From Ctena decussata (lineage: Eukaryota; Mollusca; Bivalvia; Lucinida; Lucinidae): a stretch of DNA of 64,000 nt. Location: contig OZ022503.1 of the NCBI GenBank assembly GCA_963989385.1, forward strand, positions 64,454,123 through 64,518,122, given 5' to 3'. The translations under genes were made by a program, and so were the position numbers. Each line of letters starts with the position of its first letter. Position 1 is the first letter of the stretch. The notes beneath the pieces are model-generated. The model worked only from the letters and a program-made list of their open reading frames with translations, did no database searches and was not told the DNA's origin. Below, piece after piece: positions 22,788 through 32,088 of the stretch.

Positions 22788-22828
22788 TATTTATTTATTG
22801 AATAAAAATATATTTTTATCTAATAAAA
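22788..22828. promoter_or_regulatory. Divergent promoter of the capsid gene pair
   Basis: 41 bp without G except at the edges, containing the self-complementary AATAAAAATATATTTTTAT. Both neighbouring ATGs follow within a few bases. The symmetry suits a bidirectional TATA-type core promoter. Confidence 0.5.
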
Positions 22829-24094
22829 ATGTCTGCCTACGGAAGTAAACTGAACCCCTATAGAAAACTACGAGAACCTTTTGGTGCGAAAGGAATTCGG
22901 CAAAGCGTAGTAATCACTAACAACCCCAGCACTATCGACCAAAACCAGCAGTTGCTTGTGAGATTTCCAAATCTAAGTAATAATGATGTCATCGTCCCAA
23001 GAACTGCACGTCTCGCTTTCACTATTGAACTGACCAGCAAAGATCACAATGCGACAATCTTTCAAAATCTTGGTAGAGCCATCGTGAAGAAAACAACCAT
23101 TAAAATAAGCGGTAATGAAGTCATGTCAATAGATGACAGCGACATATTTCACTGTTATGTTGACTTATGGAAATCCCCATCCGAGCGGATAAACATGGCC
23201 TACCAAGGCATCGGCAAATCAAACATGTTAAAACACAGAGTCGGGGCAGGAAACGCAACAGCTGACGCTGAAGACCAGGCCATTGCTGGCGCCTTCAAGA
23301 ACAGGTTTTGCATCCCACTGGACTTTGAACTGCTGGAGACGCATATGCCTTTTTACCAGGCCGGGCTCGGTGATAGGCTAGAGTATGAATTAACATTTAA
23401 TGACTATTACAAAGTAATCAGCTCAACGGATGCCGACAGCAGTTATGCCATCAGCAATATCTGTTTAGAATTCGACATGGTAACCGACTCAGAACTTGCA
23501 CGAACAATCAGACAACAGGTCAGTGGCAGAATGGCGATATTGTATGACCGTATTTTGCGGCACAGAAAAATCACAAAGAAAAAGTCTGATACTCTGTGGA
23601 ATATCAACTTGAATGTCCCAGCAAGAAGCATGAAGGGGATTTTAATGTTGTTTGAAGACCCGGACAGGACAACCACTGAAGATTTTTACAATCCAAAAAT
23701 CACAAAAGTTGAAATGACAATAGAAGGCATACCGAATCAACTGTACAGCCAAGGCATGCGGCAGTACCAACAGTGGGACGAAATCAATAAATACTTTGCG
23801 CTGACATCCAAACGCGACAAAGAAATCGATAAAGTTGCAAAATACTTATACTTCAGCGACACTAACATTGAATAATATCTCACCAAAAGATTCGCTTTAT
23901 GGCTTGACTTGCGTTCCACGGATGACAACACCTTGCACGGCAGCGGCAGAAGGATTGAAAATGCCAGTGAAGGGATAACAATACAAATTGAAAAAGAACA
24001 AGGAGCAGATGAAAATTTAAATATCTACCTTTTTATAATACAAGATGCGCAAATCCATTTTGAAGATGGAAGATTTAGTGAAGTCAAATATTGA
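22829..24094 (+). pseudogene. MCP: Polinton major capsid protein, with an in-frame stop
   Basis: The frame runs 348 codons to a TAA at 23873-23875 and then continues in the same frame to a TGA at 24092-24094, 421 codons in all. The first part has features of the double-jelly-roll Polinton capsid protein: VVITNNPSTIDQNQQLLVRF, RTARLAFTIEL, ISGNEVMSIDDSDIF, FYQAGLGDRLEYELTFNDY and a late EGIPNQLYSQGM. The part beyond the stop carries LRSTDDNTLHGSGRRIE, a typical C-terminal signature of the family, so the stop falls inside the conserved protein. The context after the stop is not a classic readthrough signal. A nonsense mutation or a base error is most likely. The packaging ATPase gene overlaps its 3' end. 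Confidence 0.88.
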
Positions 24095-24719
24095 GTTTCC
24101 AAAATATCCACACTCAGCTGTCATCTCGGGTCAAACGGGATGTGGTAAGAGTTTGTTTGTCCTAGATTTACTTGAAAAAGAATACAGAGGTGTGTTTGAA
24201 AAGATAGTCATACTTTGCCCCACCATTGAGTGGAACAAGGCCTACAAAACCAGGAGCTGGATTGGTGACGTACGTTGTCCAAAAGACAAAAGCATAATTA
24301 TAGTAAATCCTGTGATGTCAGATGGAACAGAAAGACTCCAAGAATTGCTGCGTTATTTTTTTGATAATTTTGCTGGCCGACCCACATTGTACATCATCGA
24401 TGACTGCCCTGCAACAAAAGAACTTACAAAGAAAAAAGACATGCTCTCACAGCTAGCATTTTCCGGCAGACACGCAGAGCAAAGCGTCTGGGTCATTTCT
24501 CAAAGATATATTTCTGTCTTGAAAGACCTTCGAGAGCAGGCAAAATGGGTCTGTATGTTTTACACCAAGGACAGAGATAGTTTTGAACATTGCTTGAGGG
24601 AAAATGATGTTGTTCCTGCGGATGAAAGGCAGAAAATAAAAAAAGAATTATCTGAGGTTAAACACCGTAAATTAATATTAAAAACTGACCAACCAACTGG
24701 GTATTGGTTAATGGATTAG
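24045..24719 (+). CDS. ATP: A32/FtsK-like genome packaging ATPase
   Basis: Intact, 224 codons from the first ATG; a second ATG at 24066 gives 217 and is equally plausible. Walker A is GQTGCGKS (residues 29-36), Walker B is LYIIDD (about 115-120), and a downstream VISQRYIS motif (about 150-157) fits the sensor glutamine. This is the compact FtsK/HerA-superfamily ATPase that pumps DNA into capsids in Polintons and related viruses. The start lies inside the 3' end of the capsid gene in another frame, so the two are probably on one transcript. Confidence 0.92.
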   Translation: MRKSILKMEDLVKSNIEFPKYPHSAVISGQTGCGKSLFVLDLLEKEYRGVFEKIVILCPTIEWNKAYKTRSWIGDVRCPKDKSIIIVNPVMSDGTERLQELLRYFFDNFAGRPTLYIIDDCPATKELTKKKDMLSQLAFSGRHAEQSVWVISQRYISVLKDLREQAKWVCMFYTKDRDSFEHCLRENDVVPADERQKIKKELSEVKHRKLILKTDQPTGYWLMD

Positions 24720-24927
24720 CTAAAAGCAAATATAACAATGCTTAAAGCAAAATATAGCGCAAAAATAGCAATGCTTTAAGCAAAAAGCAATGCTTAAAAC
24801 AAAAATAGCAATACTAAAAATGATACTCGAACTAATAACAATTGCTTCTGCCGCTGTTAATATCTCAGTCGGATGTTTGATTTTTTTCATTTATTTTAAG
24901 TTAAAATATATTTTCCAAAATATAAAA
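24720..24927 (+). repeat. Short tandem AAAGCAA/AATGCTTA repeats and leader
   Basis: Between the ATPase stop and the next likely start, imperfect copies of a unit with AGCAATGCTTAAA and AAAATAGC are repeated (about 24722-24815). The region also contains an upstream in-frame ATG at 24790 with a hydrophobic extension. It is unusually long for a gap in this compact element. Confidence 0.5.
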
Positions 24928-25437
24928 ATGAACGCTGAAGATCTATTAGAAAATATTTCACTAGATACACCAGCTGAACGCCAAGATGTGCCAAAACGAG
25001 AGAGACTTTCAGCCATTATAGCCGGAGGTGGAAGTCGGCAATATTTAGGGCGTGAGTTGCAACTCTCAGACATAGATGAAATGACGCCCCAAGAAGTTGA
25101 TAAGCTTTACTGCAGATATGAAGCGAGGCTTGGTGCAAGTATGACTAAGACGTTGGGCAATTCTTTTATTAATTTATATGTCATGGGGGTGTCAAAGTAT
25201 TTCCATGTGGAAAACCCACCCAAGCTATTAGAAGATCTAGAAGAAGACCCATTTATCAATCATGCTCTGACAAGCGTTTGCTGTGAGCTGTATTATAAGT
25301 ATGGGATGTACCTGGCTCCATTTACGGCAATGCTAACAACTGCAAAGCATATTAATTTTAACAAAAATAAAAATGCCATAGAAAAAAATGAATCAGGAAA
25401 TTCAGGAAGCTCAGAAAACTCAAGAACCCCAGAGTGA
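24928..25437 (+). CDS. Conserved Polinton protein of unknown function
   Basis: Start chosen at 24928 because it follows ATATAAAAATG, the context seen at other starts in the element, and because the conserved-looking protein begins here (MNAEDLLENISLDTPAERQD). An in-frame ATG at 24790 would add 46 residues including a hydrophobic helix. The 169-residue protein contains EMTPQEVDKLYCRYEARLGA, MTKTLGNSFINLYVMGVSKY, LLEDLEEDPFINHALTS and CCELYYKYGMYLAPFTA, a mostly helical, well-conserved block in animal Polintons. The C-terminus is polar and overlaps the next gene. Confidence 0.7.
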   Translation: MNAEDLLENISLDTPAERQDVPKRERLSAIIAGGGSRQYLGRELQLSDIDEMTPQEVDKLYCRYEARLGASMTKTLGNSFINLYVMGVSKYFHVENPPKLLEDLEEDPFINHALTSVCCELYYKYGMYLAPFTAMLTTAKHINFNKNKNAIEKNESGNSGSSENSRTPE

Positions 25438-25802
25438 ACCCCAGAGTGAACCCCAGAAAAGTGAAGGTCCACAAAAACGTGAAGAACCCCTAAAAGAAAA
25501 AAACCAAAAACGTGTCGCGGCTGGTAAAAAAAGGCGCTGAAGCCAGATGGAAACAAAAACAAGCCCAAACCCTGGAAGCTGAACCAATCAAAATAACAAG
25601 AGAGCCACAGCTACCAGAGCGGCAACCAACAGTGACTGTTTATAAGAACTATATTCAGCTCTGTGTGATGATCGGAGCTGTAGGTGTTGGTATTTACATG
25701 ATTTACAGTAAAACTGAAATAAAACAACCTCAATCACAACCTAAATCACAACCTAAAATACCTGAGATACAAACGTCGATAGACCCTTTTGAAATGAGAT
25801 AA
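25388..25802 (+). pseudogene. Small Polinton membrane protein, frame-interrupted
   Basis: An ATG at 25388, inside the end of the previous gene in another frame, opens a Q/E/P/K-rich stretch with QEPQSEPQSEP repeats up to KNQKRVAAGKK. The frame then changes by +1 at a seven-A run (25525-25531) and continues as GAEARWKQKQ, a hydrophobic helix (YIQLCVMIGAVGVGIYMIY) and a QPQSQPKSQPK tail ending in SIDPFEMR. The open frame that begins at 25512 starts with GTG and is not an independent gene. Single-pass membrane protein by inference; function unknown. Confidence 0.6.
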
Positions 25803-25837
25803 TTAAAATTAAAAAAACTATATTTTCACAAAAAAAA

Positions 25838-26071
25838 ATGGCAGCTATTGACGGTAAACAAATTGCAAACATGCTTTATCATGCCGGAGTAGAAACTCTT
25901 CTCACTGTTGGGTACTCAGAACTTGGCAAGAAACTCTTGAGAAGATCTGCACCAAAAGTAGATTTTAATATGGGTGATATTGGAATGCTTTCTATTGATA
26001 TACTGCTGGCGATGGCCACACGCGATATGTTGATTAAGCAGGGTATTATTCCAGCGGATATTATGAAATAA
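25838..26071 (+). CDS. Small conserved Polinton protein
   Basis: 77 residues, with the ATG preceded by a run of nine A. The sequence has a helical, partly hydrophobic character (GKQIANMLYHAGVETLLTVG, IGMLSIDILLAMATRDMLIK) and one basic patch (GKKLLRRSAPK). It may be membrane-associated. It lies 35 bp after the preceding gene and 35 bp before the next, on the same strand. Small proteins of this kind are usual here in Polintons; no function can be assigned. Confidence 0.6.
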   Translation: MAAIDGKQIANMLYHAGVETLLTVGYSELGKKLLRRSAPKVDFNMGDIGMLSIDILLAMATRDMLIKQGIIPADIMK

Positions 26072-26106
26072 TTTCTGTTTTAAACTTTTTTATCACGATA
26101 AACAAA

Positions 26107-26532
26107 ATGGCTAGTGCAGTAGCGATGATGTTAGGAGGTGCCGTGGTCAATGCCTTGGCGTTCACAGGAAGTAATTTTTTATTCTCAAAATTGGGAAAAA
26201 ACAACGATGCTGAGGCGGAAAGAGAAAGGCATGATAAAGCAGTCGAACAATTAGAAGCGGCTCAAGCAGCTTGGAGCAAAAAAAGAACCCAGAGATTGGA
26301 TTTTATCAATGAGGAAATACAAAAAGAACATCATGCTGAGCAGACGTTTGACAATGTTGATCAGGCTATGAAACAATACTATTACATTACTGGCAAAAAA
26401 CTTGACCCACTTCCTCAGGAGCCAAAGTTGAGTGATTATTATGCACCATCCCCAGATCAGCAAAACCGTGAATTGTTGTTTATTGTTGCGGGGATGGCAG
26501 CAACCGGGTTTTTGGCTTATAAGTTGATATAA
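26107..26532 (+). CDS. Conserved Polinton protein with two terminal membrane segments
   Basis: 141 residues. Hydrophobic residues 3-27 (SAVAMMLGGAVVNALAFTG) are followed by a charged coiled-coil-like middle (ERERHDKAVEQLEAAQAAWS). A conserved-looking YYYITGKKLDPLPQEPKLSD segment precedes a C-terminal hydrophobic helix (LLFIVAGMAATGFLAYKLI). The frame is intact and precedes integrase by 40 bp. The layout recurs in Polintons of many invertebrates. A membrane or inner-virion role is inference. Confidence 0.65.
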   Translation: MASAVAMMLGGAVVNALAFTGSNFLFSKLGKNNDAEAERERHDKAVEQLEAAQAAWSKKRTQRLDFINEEIQKEHHAEQTFDNVDQAMKQYYYITGKKLDPLPQEPKLSDYYAPSPDQQNRELLFIVAGMAATGFLAYKLI

Positions 26533-26572
26533 ATTTATTATTTTTTTTAGTCTTAAATTGGAATAAAAAATA

Positions 26573-27475
26573 ATGGAAAAGATTTACTACAGCCCAAAGG
26601 GGTTCTGGAAAGGGCTCCCCGCAGTAGAGAAACTAGCAAAAGAAGCAAAAGTCAGTAAAAAGCAGGCGCTTGAATTTTTAAAAAAGCAGGCGGTGTGGCA
26701 AATATATTTACCCGCACCAAAGAAAATAATACGGCCCAGGTTTGATGCGTCCACCCCAAATGAAATTCGTCAGGCAGATTTGTTGTTTTTGCCGCATGAT
26801 ACAGTCAACCGAAAGACATACAAATATGCGCTGACAGTCGTTGATATTGAAAGCAGATATAAAGAGGCGGAGCCTCTGACTTCAAAAGACAGCAAAGAAG
26901 TTGCGAAGGCGTTTGAAAATATTTACAAGCGAAAGCTGAACTTTCCCAAGCTTCTACAGGTAGATCCGGGCAGGGAGTTCATGGGCTCTGTGACACAGCT
27001 GATGGCGAAACACAACGTAAGTATCAGACGTGGCAGGAAAGAGATCCACAGAGACCAAGCTTTGGTTGAGAGGTTCAACAGGACACTGGCTGAAAGGCTT
27101 TTTGGTTATCAGTATGCGAAGGAATTGGAAAATCCACACAAACGCAACAGAGAATGGGTAAAAAGATTACCGGAAGTGATCAAAGCCATAAATGCGGAGA
27201 CGAAAAAAACCCCTCCAGTGAAACAGAAACGGACTGTAGGGAACCCTATTTGTCCTGATGCCACTGTAAGATATTTATATCAACCTGGAGAACAAGAAGG
27301 GGGCGTACGCCGTGCCACGGACCCAATATGGAGTGTCAGTATTCATAAGACAAGTCATCACATTGTTCTGCAGGGCATCAGGGTTTATTATTTAATGCCG
27401 CCAGCTCCGCAGAGAGGTTTCGTAACAGAAGAACTGCTTATTGTTCCTGCTGATACCCAAACGCGTATGTTGTGA
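26573..27475 (+). CDS. INT: Polinton integrase (retroviral-type DDE)
   Basis: Intact 300-residue frame. An N-terminal helical region (residues 15-40, VEKLAKEAKVSKKQALEFLK) is followed by the rve catalytic core: D69 in RQADLLFL, D131 in LQVDPGREF, and E166 in QALVERFNRTL, giving the D,D-35-E spacing. A C-terminal chromo/SH3-like region follows, with WSVSIHKTSHHIVLQGIRVY (about residues 252-275). It would insert the linear element DNA and create the 6 bp duplications seen at the ends. Its 3' end overlaps the 3' end of the convergent PolB gene by about 38 bp. Confidence 0.93.
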   Translation: MEKIYYSPKGFWKGLPAVEKLAKEAKVSKKQALEFLKKQAVWQIYLPAPKKIIRPRFDASTPNEIRQADLLFLPHDTVNRKTYKYALTVVDIESRYKEAEPLTSKDSKEVAKAFENIYKRKLNFPKLLQVDPGREFMGSVTQLMAKHNVSIRRGRKEIHRDQALVERFNRTLAERLFGYQYAKELENPHKRNREWVKRLPEVIKAINAETKKTPPVKQKRTVGNPICPDATVRYLYQPGEQEGGVRRATDPIWSVSIHKTSHHIVLQGIRVYYLMPPAPQRGFVTEELLIVPADTQTRML

Positions 27476-30400
27476 TGCCGTCTGGGGCTATCCAGCGTTT
27501 CGTGTCTAGCGGTGAGAGTGTTGTTTTGTTAATTGTAAGGCCGTAGATCTGGTGCTTTTTGCTTCTCAGCATATTCATTTCGTGGCTGTATGTTTTCCGG
27601 TTGAATAGTTTATCTTTGTAGTTTGCAAAGTTGATTTGTTTATTGATGACATATTTCTTGACACCTTTTGTTTTTTTTTATCAGCTGCTCATCAGCCAGC
27701 AGAATGGAGTACATCTTGGGACGCAGCCCGATATACTCAGCTATGGGGGTACTTTGACATTCGTCCTTAAACTTGCCAATTTTTTTCTTGTTTTGCTCAC
27801 TATAGAGCGGGTGATCCTTGGGGTAATCTGAGAAGTCATACTGGGTCCTCATGGTTGCCATATCAGCATATACATCTGGCGTTTTTAGGTCGACCAGCAG
27901 GCTGTCTGTGTCGGTGTACAGCAAAGTACAGTTTCTGCCGTACTTCTGTTTCAGTGTATTGTAATACCAGTCATACATCAGATGCTTGGATAAGTCCAAG
28001 ACACACATGCCAACATATACTGGTTTGTTTAGTTTCAAGCGAGTCTTGTGTGTATGCAGGGCTGATAATTCATCAGAAAATATGACAGCCCGGTTGTAAT
28101 TGGGTTAAGCGATTATTTTTCTTATCTGCTCTTTTTCTTTATCACCGCCATTTGTGCGGACAATTTTTATATCAACTCGCTTCCGGAGGTTTTCGCAAGT
28201 TTTACCAAATACCGAATTGTTCATGAGTTTGTAGAAGTCTTTCTCAAAGGGCGATTTGGCTTTTTTTCTGAATTCTGTGTTCATGCGAATATATGGTTCC
28301 ATCCACGGCGCCTCGTTGAATTCTAATATTCTGTGGATTTTCTTGAGTTTCATTCCGAGGGACAGGTATAGCTGCAGATTTCTGTAATGCAAAACATATT
28401 TATTTTTGTCTCTGAGATTTGGGACCAGCTTCTCGGTGTTGAGCATACTGTTATTTTCAAGAAGGTATGACTGGTAATCAGACAACCATTCTTTTTTTAC
28501 TTTTAATCGCTCCGGGGCAAGTGGGTAGTCATTATGCAAGTCATGGAGCTCGGCTGGATACTCTAGGTCTACTTCTAAGATGCAGCCCTTGCCTGGTTCA
28601 TCCGGCGGTTTATCAACCCATTTAAAACCAGAATAAGGTAGGGGCTGACTCATAGCCCAGCCATAGAGATTATTTGCATCGTAATACATGATGTGGTTGT
28701 GCTGTTCGTTAGGATTATAGCCAGGCACGCCAGGGTTATTAGCCTTAGCGTGTCTTTTTGAGGTCATGCTGACACCGCCACGCATCCCTTTTTCTATGAA
28801 TAGATGCTGATCGTAGTCAGTCAGGAGCTCCAGTTCAGTACCGGTGTATTTGAGTAAAGCGTCCCAGGATAAGCCGGGGGCTGTATAATAATGCAGCGGA
28901 TCCAGTTTGTATGCATTTATACAAGTTCTACGGAATTTTTGGAATACGTCTGCCAGCAGAGTCACATCTGTTTTTAGATAGAGATCATGGTAATCTCCCA
29001 GCGTCTCGCAGCTGAAAGTTTCCCATACTTTCTGGGCATGTTGGTAATCTTTCTCGGATATACCCTCATCTGTTAGGCTGCTGTGGAATTTCTCAATAGG
29101 CGGCAGCTGAGTCTCCAGGAACCGGTCAAATGAATCTATATATTCGTATGGGTAAACGCCCTTTTGTAATAATATATCAATGTCTGTTGACTGGTGGTTT
29201 CTGGTTGGGCCGGGAATATCATAACCTTCATCCATTTCTTTTAAGGTGAACTCGATGCCACAGCCTTCTAACACATGGCCAACACTTGATGAGCAACCTT
29301 TAAGAATACCGGCAATGTCGGACACGTTATTCTTGTAAATCATAAGTCCATCAAAAACAAGAGAAGCAACCTCCATGCCTTTTCCATTTAAGTAATCGAA
29401 AGCAGCCATCAACGCTTTGTTTTCCAACCGGCACAGTATGTGGTTAATCGTGGATCCTTCCAGATTGTAATTTGTATGTTTTGTTTTCTCTGCATGTTCA
29501 TACATCTCCGGATTAAGCTGGACAACAGCGTTTATGATACTGCGCATTCCAGTATAATAATCGATGAACCACCGTGGATCATCTGGCTGCAGATTTTCTT
29601 GCTTGCCATTCATTATTGCTAAGAGAATTTTTTTTGCTTCATCCCGGGTGATGCCGCGGTTCTTCATGATATCCTGCAACATGGGATCACGGTGCTTGAT
29701 GTAAGCATCCAGGGCTGCGCAGTTTATCCCGTGTTTGTGACAGTACCAGGAAAGTAGCGTTGGGTGCGCATTTTTCATGTCGATGTCAAACATGCTGTCC
29801 TTGCATATTGTATGACGGATTTTCCGGCTCATATTTTGAATGCCTAGCTTTTCAGCTGTCCAGTATCGACCAAACCCATGTCGCTGCCGGTATGACATTG
29901 GTCGTTCTCCATTCTGGTTTAACATGGAGAGATAATTACGAAGCAAGCTCAGCTGAGTTTCCTTGTCAGTATTTTGTCCATCCTGGAAACTGCTGCCGAG
30001 GTCAAACTGGTTGCTGTGATCTAATATGTAGGCTAGCTTACGCCTGTCGACACACTCCCGCAGAACGATGGGTCGACTATCTTCAGAACTAAAGCTGCCG
30101 TAAAGTCTTTTCTTGATTGGCTGGGGATTAAATGTCTTCTGGGTGATTTTAAAGTCATTTTTGTCAGTTGCATCAACTAACTTTGCCAAAGATGATGCCA
30201 TAAACTGAAAGCTGTCCAGAAATTTAAGTTGACCAACGCTGAAAGAGATGTATTTTTCGGTGTTGTTTGGAATGCACGATAATCTGCCCGAGATTTTATC
30301 AATCTCTTGCATGATTAAATGGCTGTCATATCCTTTGAGATTGTGCAAAACAACAGGGATGGTGTTTACCCACGGTTTTATAGCAAGTTTAAGGTTGCAG

Positions 30401-32004
30401 AGTTTATGAGCAGCAGCTCTAAAGTGGCCTAGGATTCTACAGTGATCACGTACTTTGGGATTTTTTTTCATCGTTGAATTCTTTCTGGCAGATCCAGCAA
30501 TGCGTTGCAGACTGGAAATCCTTCTCATTTTTCTCCGACATGTGTAGGGGCTTCGGCTTTGCAAATCTTGCATTAATTCCGACTACTTCCCGTTTCAGGG
30601 ATTTCAAGAACTGCTCTACAGCGTCTTCACCTCTGTAAATTCTTACACCAGATGATGCACCAGCATATCTAACAACCTGATATCCGTAACCGCATGCTTG
30701 GTGTTTGCTTTTGATTTCAGATTTATCCCCAGCTGCCACTTGATGCGGTTTTATTATGCTTTCAAAATCGGCATATATGACGAAAGGCACCTGCATCTGT
30801 TTATGGTAATTTTTAAACTTTATTTTTTCCCCTGGGGCTGGCATTACAATCTTTGTTGCTCTGCCGTTGATGCCGTAACATTCATCTTTGTGGCTGATTA
30901 GTAGGTCTTCACGGGAAAACCCGTAGAGACAGCGATTGCAGAAGTATGTTTTACCTTTGTATTTGTTCTGGTCGTATAGCAGCCTGGACAGGTATTTTAC
31001 CCAACAATAATGGTAATTGTCTTTTTTGTCATGGAGCAACAGCAGGTTGATCCGTGGCATTTCACTCGGCTGCCCGGAAATATGATATGGGACAACTCAT
31101 AGCCATATACATTGATGGCGAGATTGTTTTGTTTCTCTACTTTGTAAATTTGTGATACTGGTGTAGGGAAGTCAATTCCGTCCATGTTTAAATTGTCTTG
31201 TTTTGGATAGCTGTATGGGTTGTTGAGATTATTTTTAGCTGGAAATAAAGCTGACCTTAAGGCCCATCTAAGGCATTCTTGATCTTGATTTTTCACATTG
31301 ATTATTGCCTTTTTATTAGCCAAGACCTCAGGAAGTGGAAAATATGATGAGCCCTTGAGTGGCTCATATTTTGCGATGTTAAGGTACAATGTATTGCATC
31401 TATCAATCATCCAGCCTGAGCCTTCCTTAGTGAATTTTTCGATTTTCTGCTCAATTGCCGAAACTGCCTCATCGTAAAAGGCGAGAATTTCTTGAGGAGA
31501 CAATGTGGCATATTGATTGCTGTAAAATGTTCCCTGTATATTCTTTTTATCCTTGAAAAAGTCAACAATAAGCCCAAATTGCCATTTCAGACCGGATAGT
31601 TCTTGCAATTCAGCGGTGAGCTTGTTTTTTATAATAGTTTTCTTATCTTGAAACATTTTCATGGGGTCTTTGTATCGTGTAACGGAAATTTCATGCGCTC
31701 TGAGATAGCCACATTTGGTTTTGTCCACAAGCCGAAATGGCGATTCTATAGCTTTAATTTTTTCTTTAAGTTCATTTATAACATTTTTCTGTTTCTCAGC
31801 TATTGCCTTTCTTTGTTTTCTTAATTTCTTCTTTCTACGTCGTTTTTCTCTCACCTTGTCTATGAGAGTTTTTTCTTGGGGTTTTTCTTGAGGCTGCGAC
31901 GCCTGTGGTGCATTGTTCAATGCTTTCAATGCATTGTTTAAGGCATCACCGTCAATAATTCCATTGTCATAAAGCATAAGAAGTTTTTGAACGTGTTCTG
32001 ACAT
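27438..32004 (-). pseudogene. PolB: Protein-primed family B DNA polymerase with inserted second polymerase-like domain; interrupted
   Basis: The gene reads from an ATG at 32004 to a TAA at 27438-27440, about 1,520 codons in five segments. Segment 1 (to about 31070) has a basic coiled region (KVREKRRRKKKLRKQRK) and the usual Polinton N-domain (LYLNIAKYEPLKGSSYFPLP). Segment 2 has Zn-binding CNRC...H..C, exonuclease motif I (YADFES, D at about 30769) and CWIC. Segment 3 completes a treble-clef-like DHC...CN motif and has exo II (HNLKGYD), the insertion (about 29185-30132), exo III (YLKTD), motif A (YYDANNLYGWAMSQPLP) and motif B (KLMNNSVFGKT). Segment 4 has motif C (YTDTDS). Segment 5 is the C-terminus. 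Breaks: one base missing near 31065-31075; +1 shift at the eight-T run 30461-30468; in-frame TAA at 28105-28107; +1 shift at the nine-T run 27671-27679. The pattern suggests decay or homopolymer assembly error. Confidence 0.9.
29185..30132 (-). other. TV-Pol-like (superfamily A-like) polymerase domain inserted in PolB
   Basis: About 316 residues with no break, placed between exo II and exo III, where related Polinton polymerases have a short loop before KGVYPYEY. In order: a basic upstream motif GRYWTAEKLG-IQNMSRKIRH; motif A FDIDMKNAHPTLLSWYC (first Asp codon near 29787); motif B RDEAKKILLAIMNG (29605-29646); a helix with STINHILCRLENKALMAAFD; motif C ASLVFDGLMIYK (Asp near 29352); and MDEGYDIP at the exit. 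Motifs A (acidic plus hydrophobic), B (R-x3-K) and C (FDG in place of HDE) match the arrangement of superfamily A-like TV-Pols described from Sputnik and other mobile elements. The family assignment rests on motif recognition only. Lack of LAGLIDADG or splicing residues argues against an intein. Confidence 0.72.
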
Positions 32005-32024
32005 TTCTTTTTCTAATACTAATC

Positions 32025-32038
32025 AGTTGTCTAATAGG
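32025..32038 (-). promoter_or_regulatory. Promoter-type motif upstream of PolB
   Basis: On the gene strand the motif reads CCTATTAGACAACT, 20 bases before the PolB ATG. An almost identical motif lies at the same distance before the zinc-protein gene. Confidence 0.5.
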
Positions 32039-32088
32039 AAAAATGTCTATGTTTTTACCTAGAAAATCCAAAACAAAAAAAAAATCTA

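Noticed and set aside
25525..25531. Programmed -1 ribosomal frameshift at the A-run
   Set aside because: The frame change needed is +1, and the sequence does not form the X-XXY-YYZ arrangement in the zero frame.
25512..25802. Independent gene starting at 25512
   Set aside because: The first codon is GTG and the frame continues a protein begun at 25388, with a frame change at a seven-A run.
27855..30092. Plus-strand open frames across the PolB region (for example 27855-28085, 29440-29622, 29760-30092)
   Set aside because: They are antisense shadows of the PolB coding sequence and show no domain of their own.
29185..30132. Intein or intron in PolB
   Set aside because: No LAGLIDADG, no intein splice-junction residues, and no clear GT...AG borders; it is open throughout and carries polymerase-type motifs. 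An intron cannot be excluded without RNA data.
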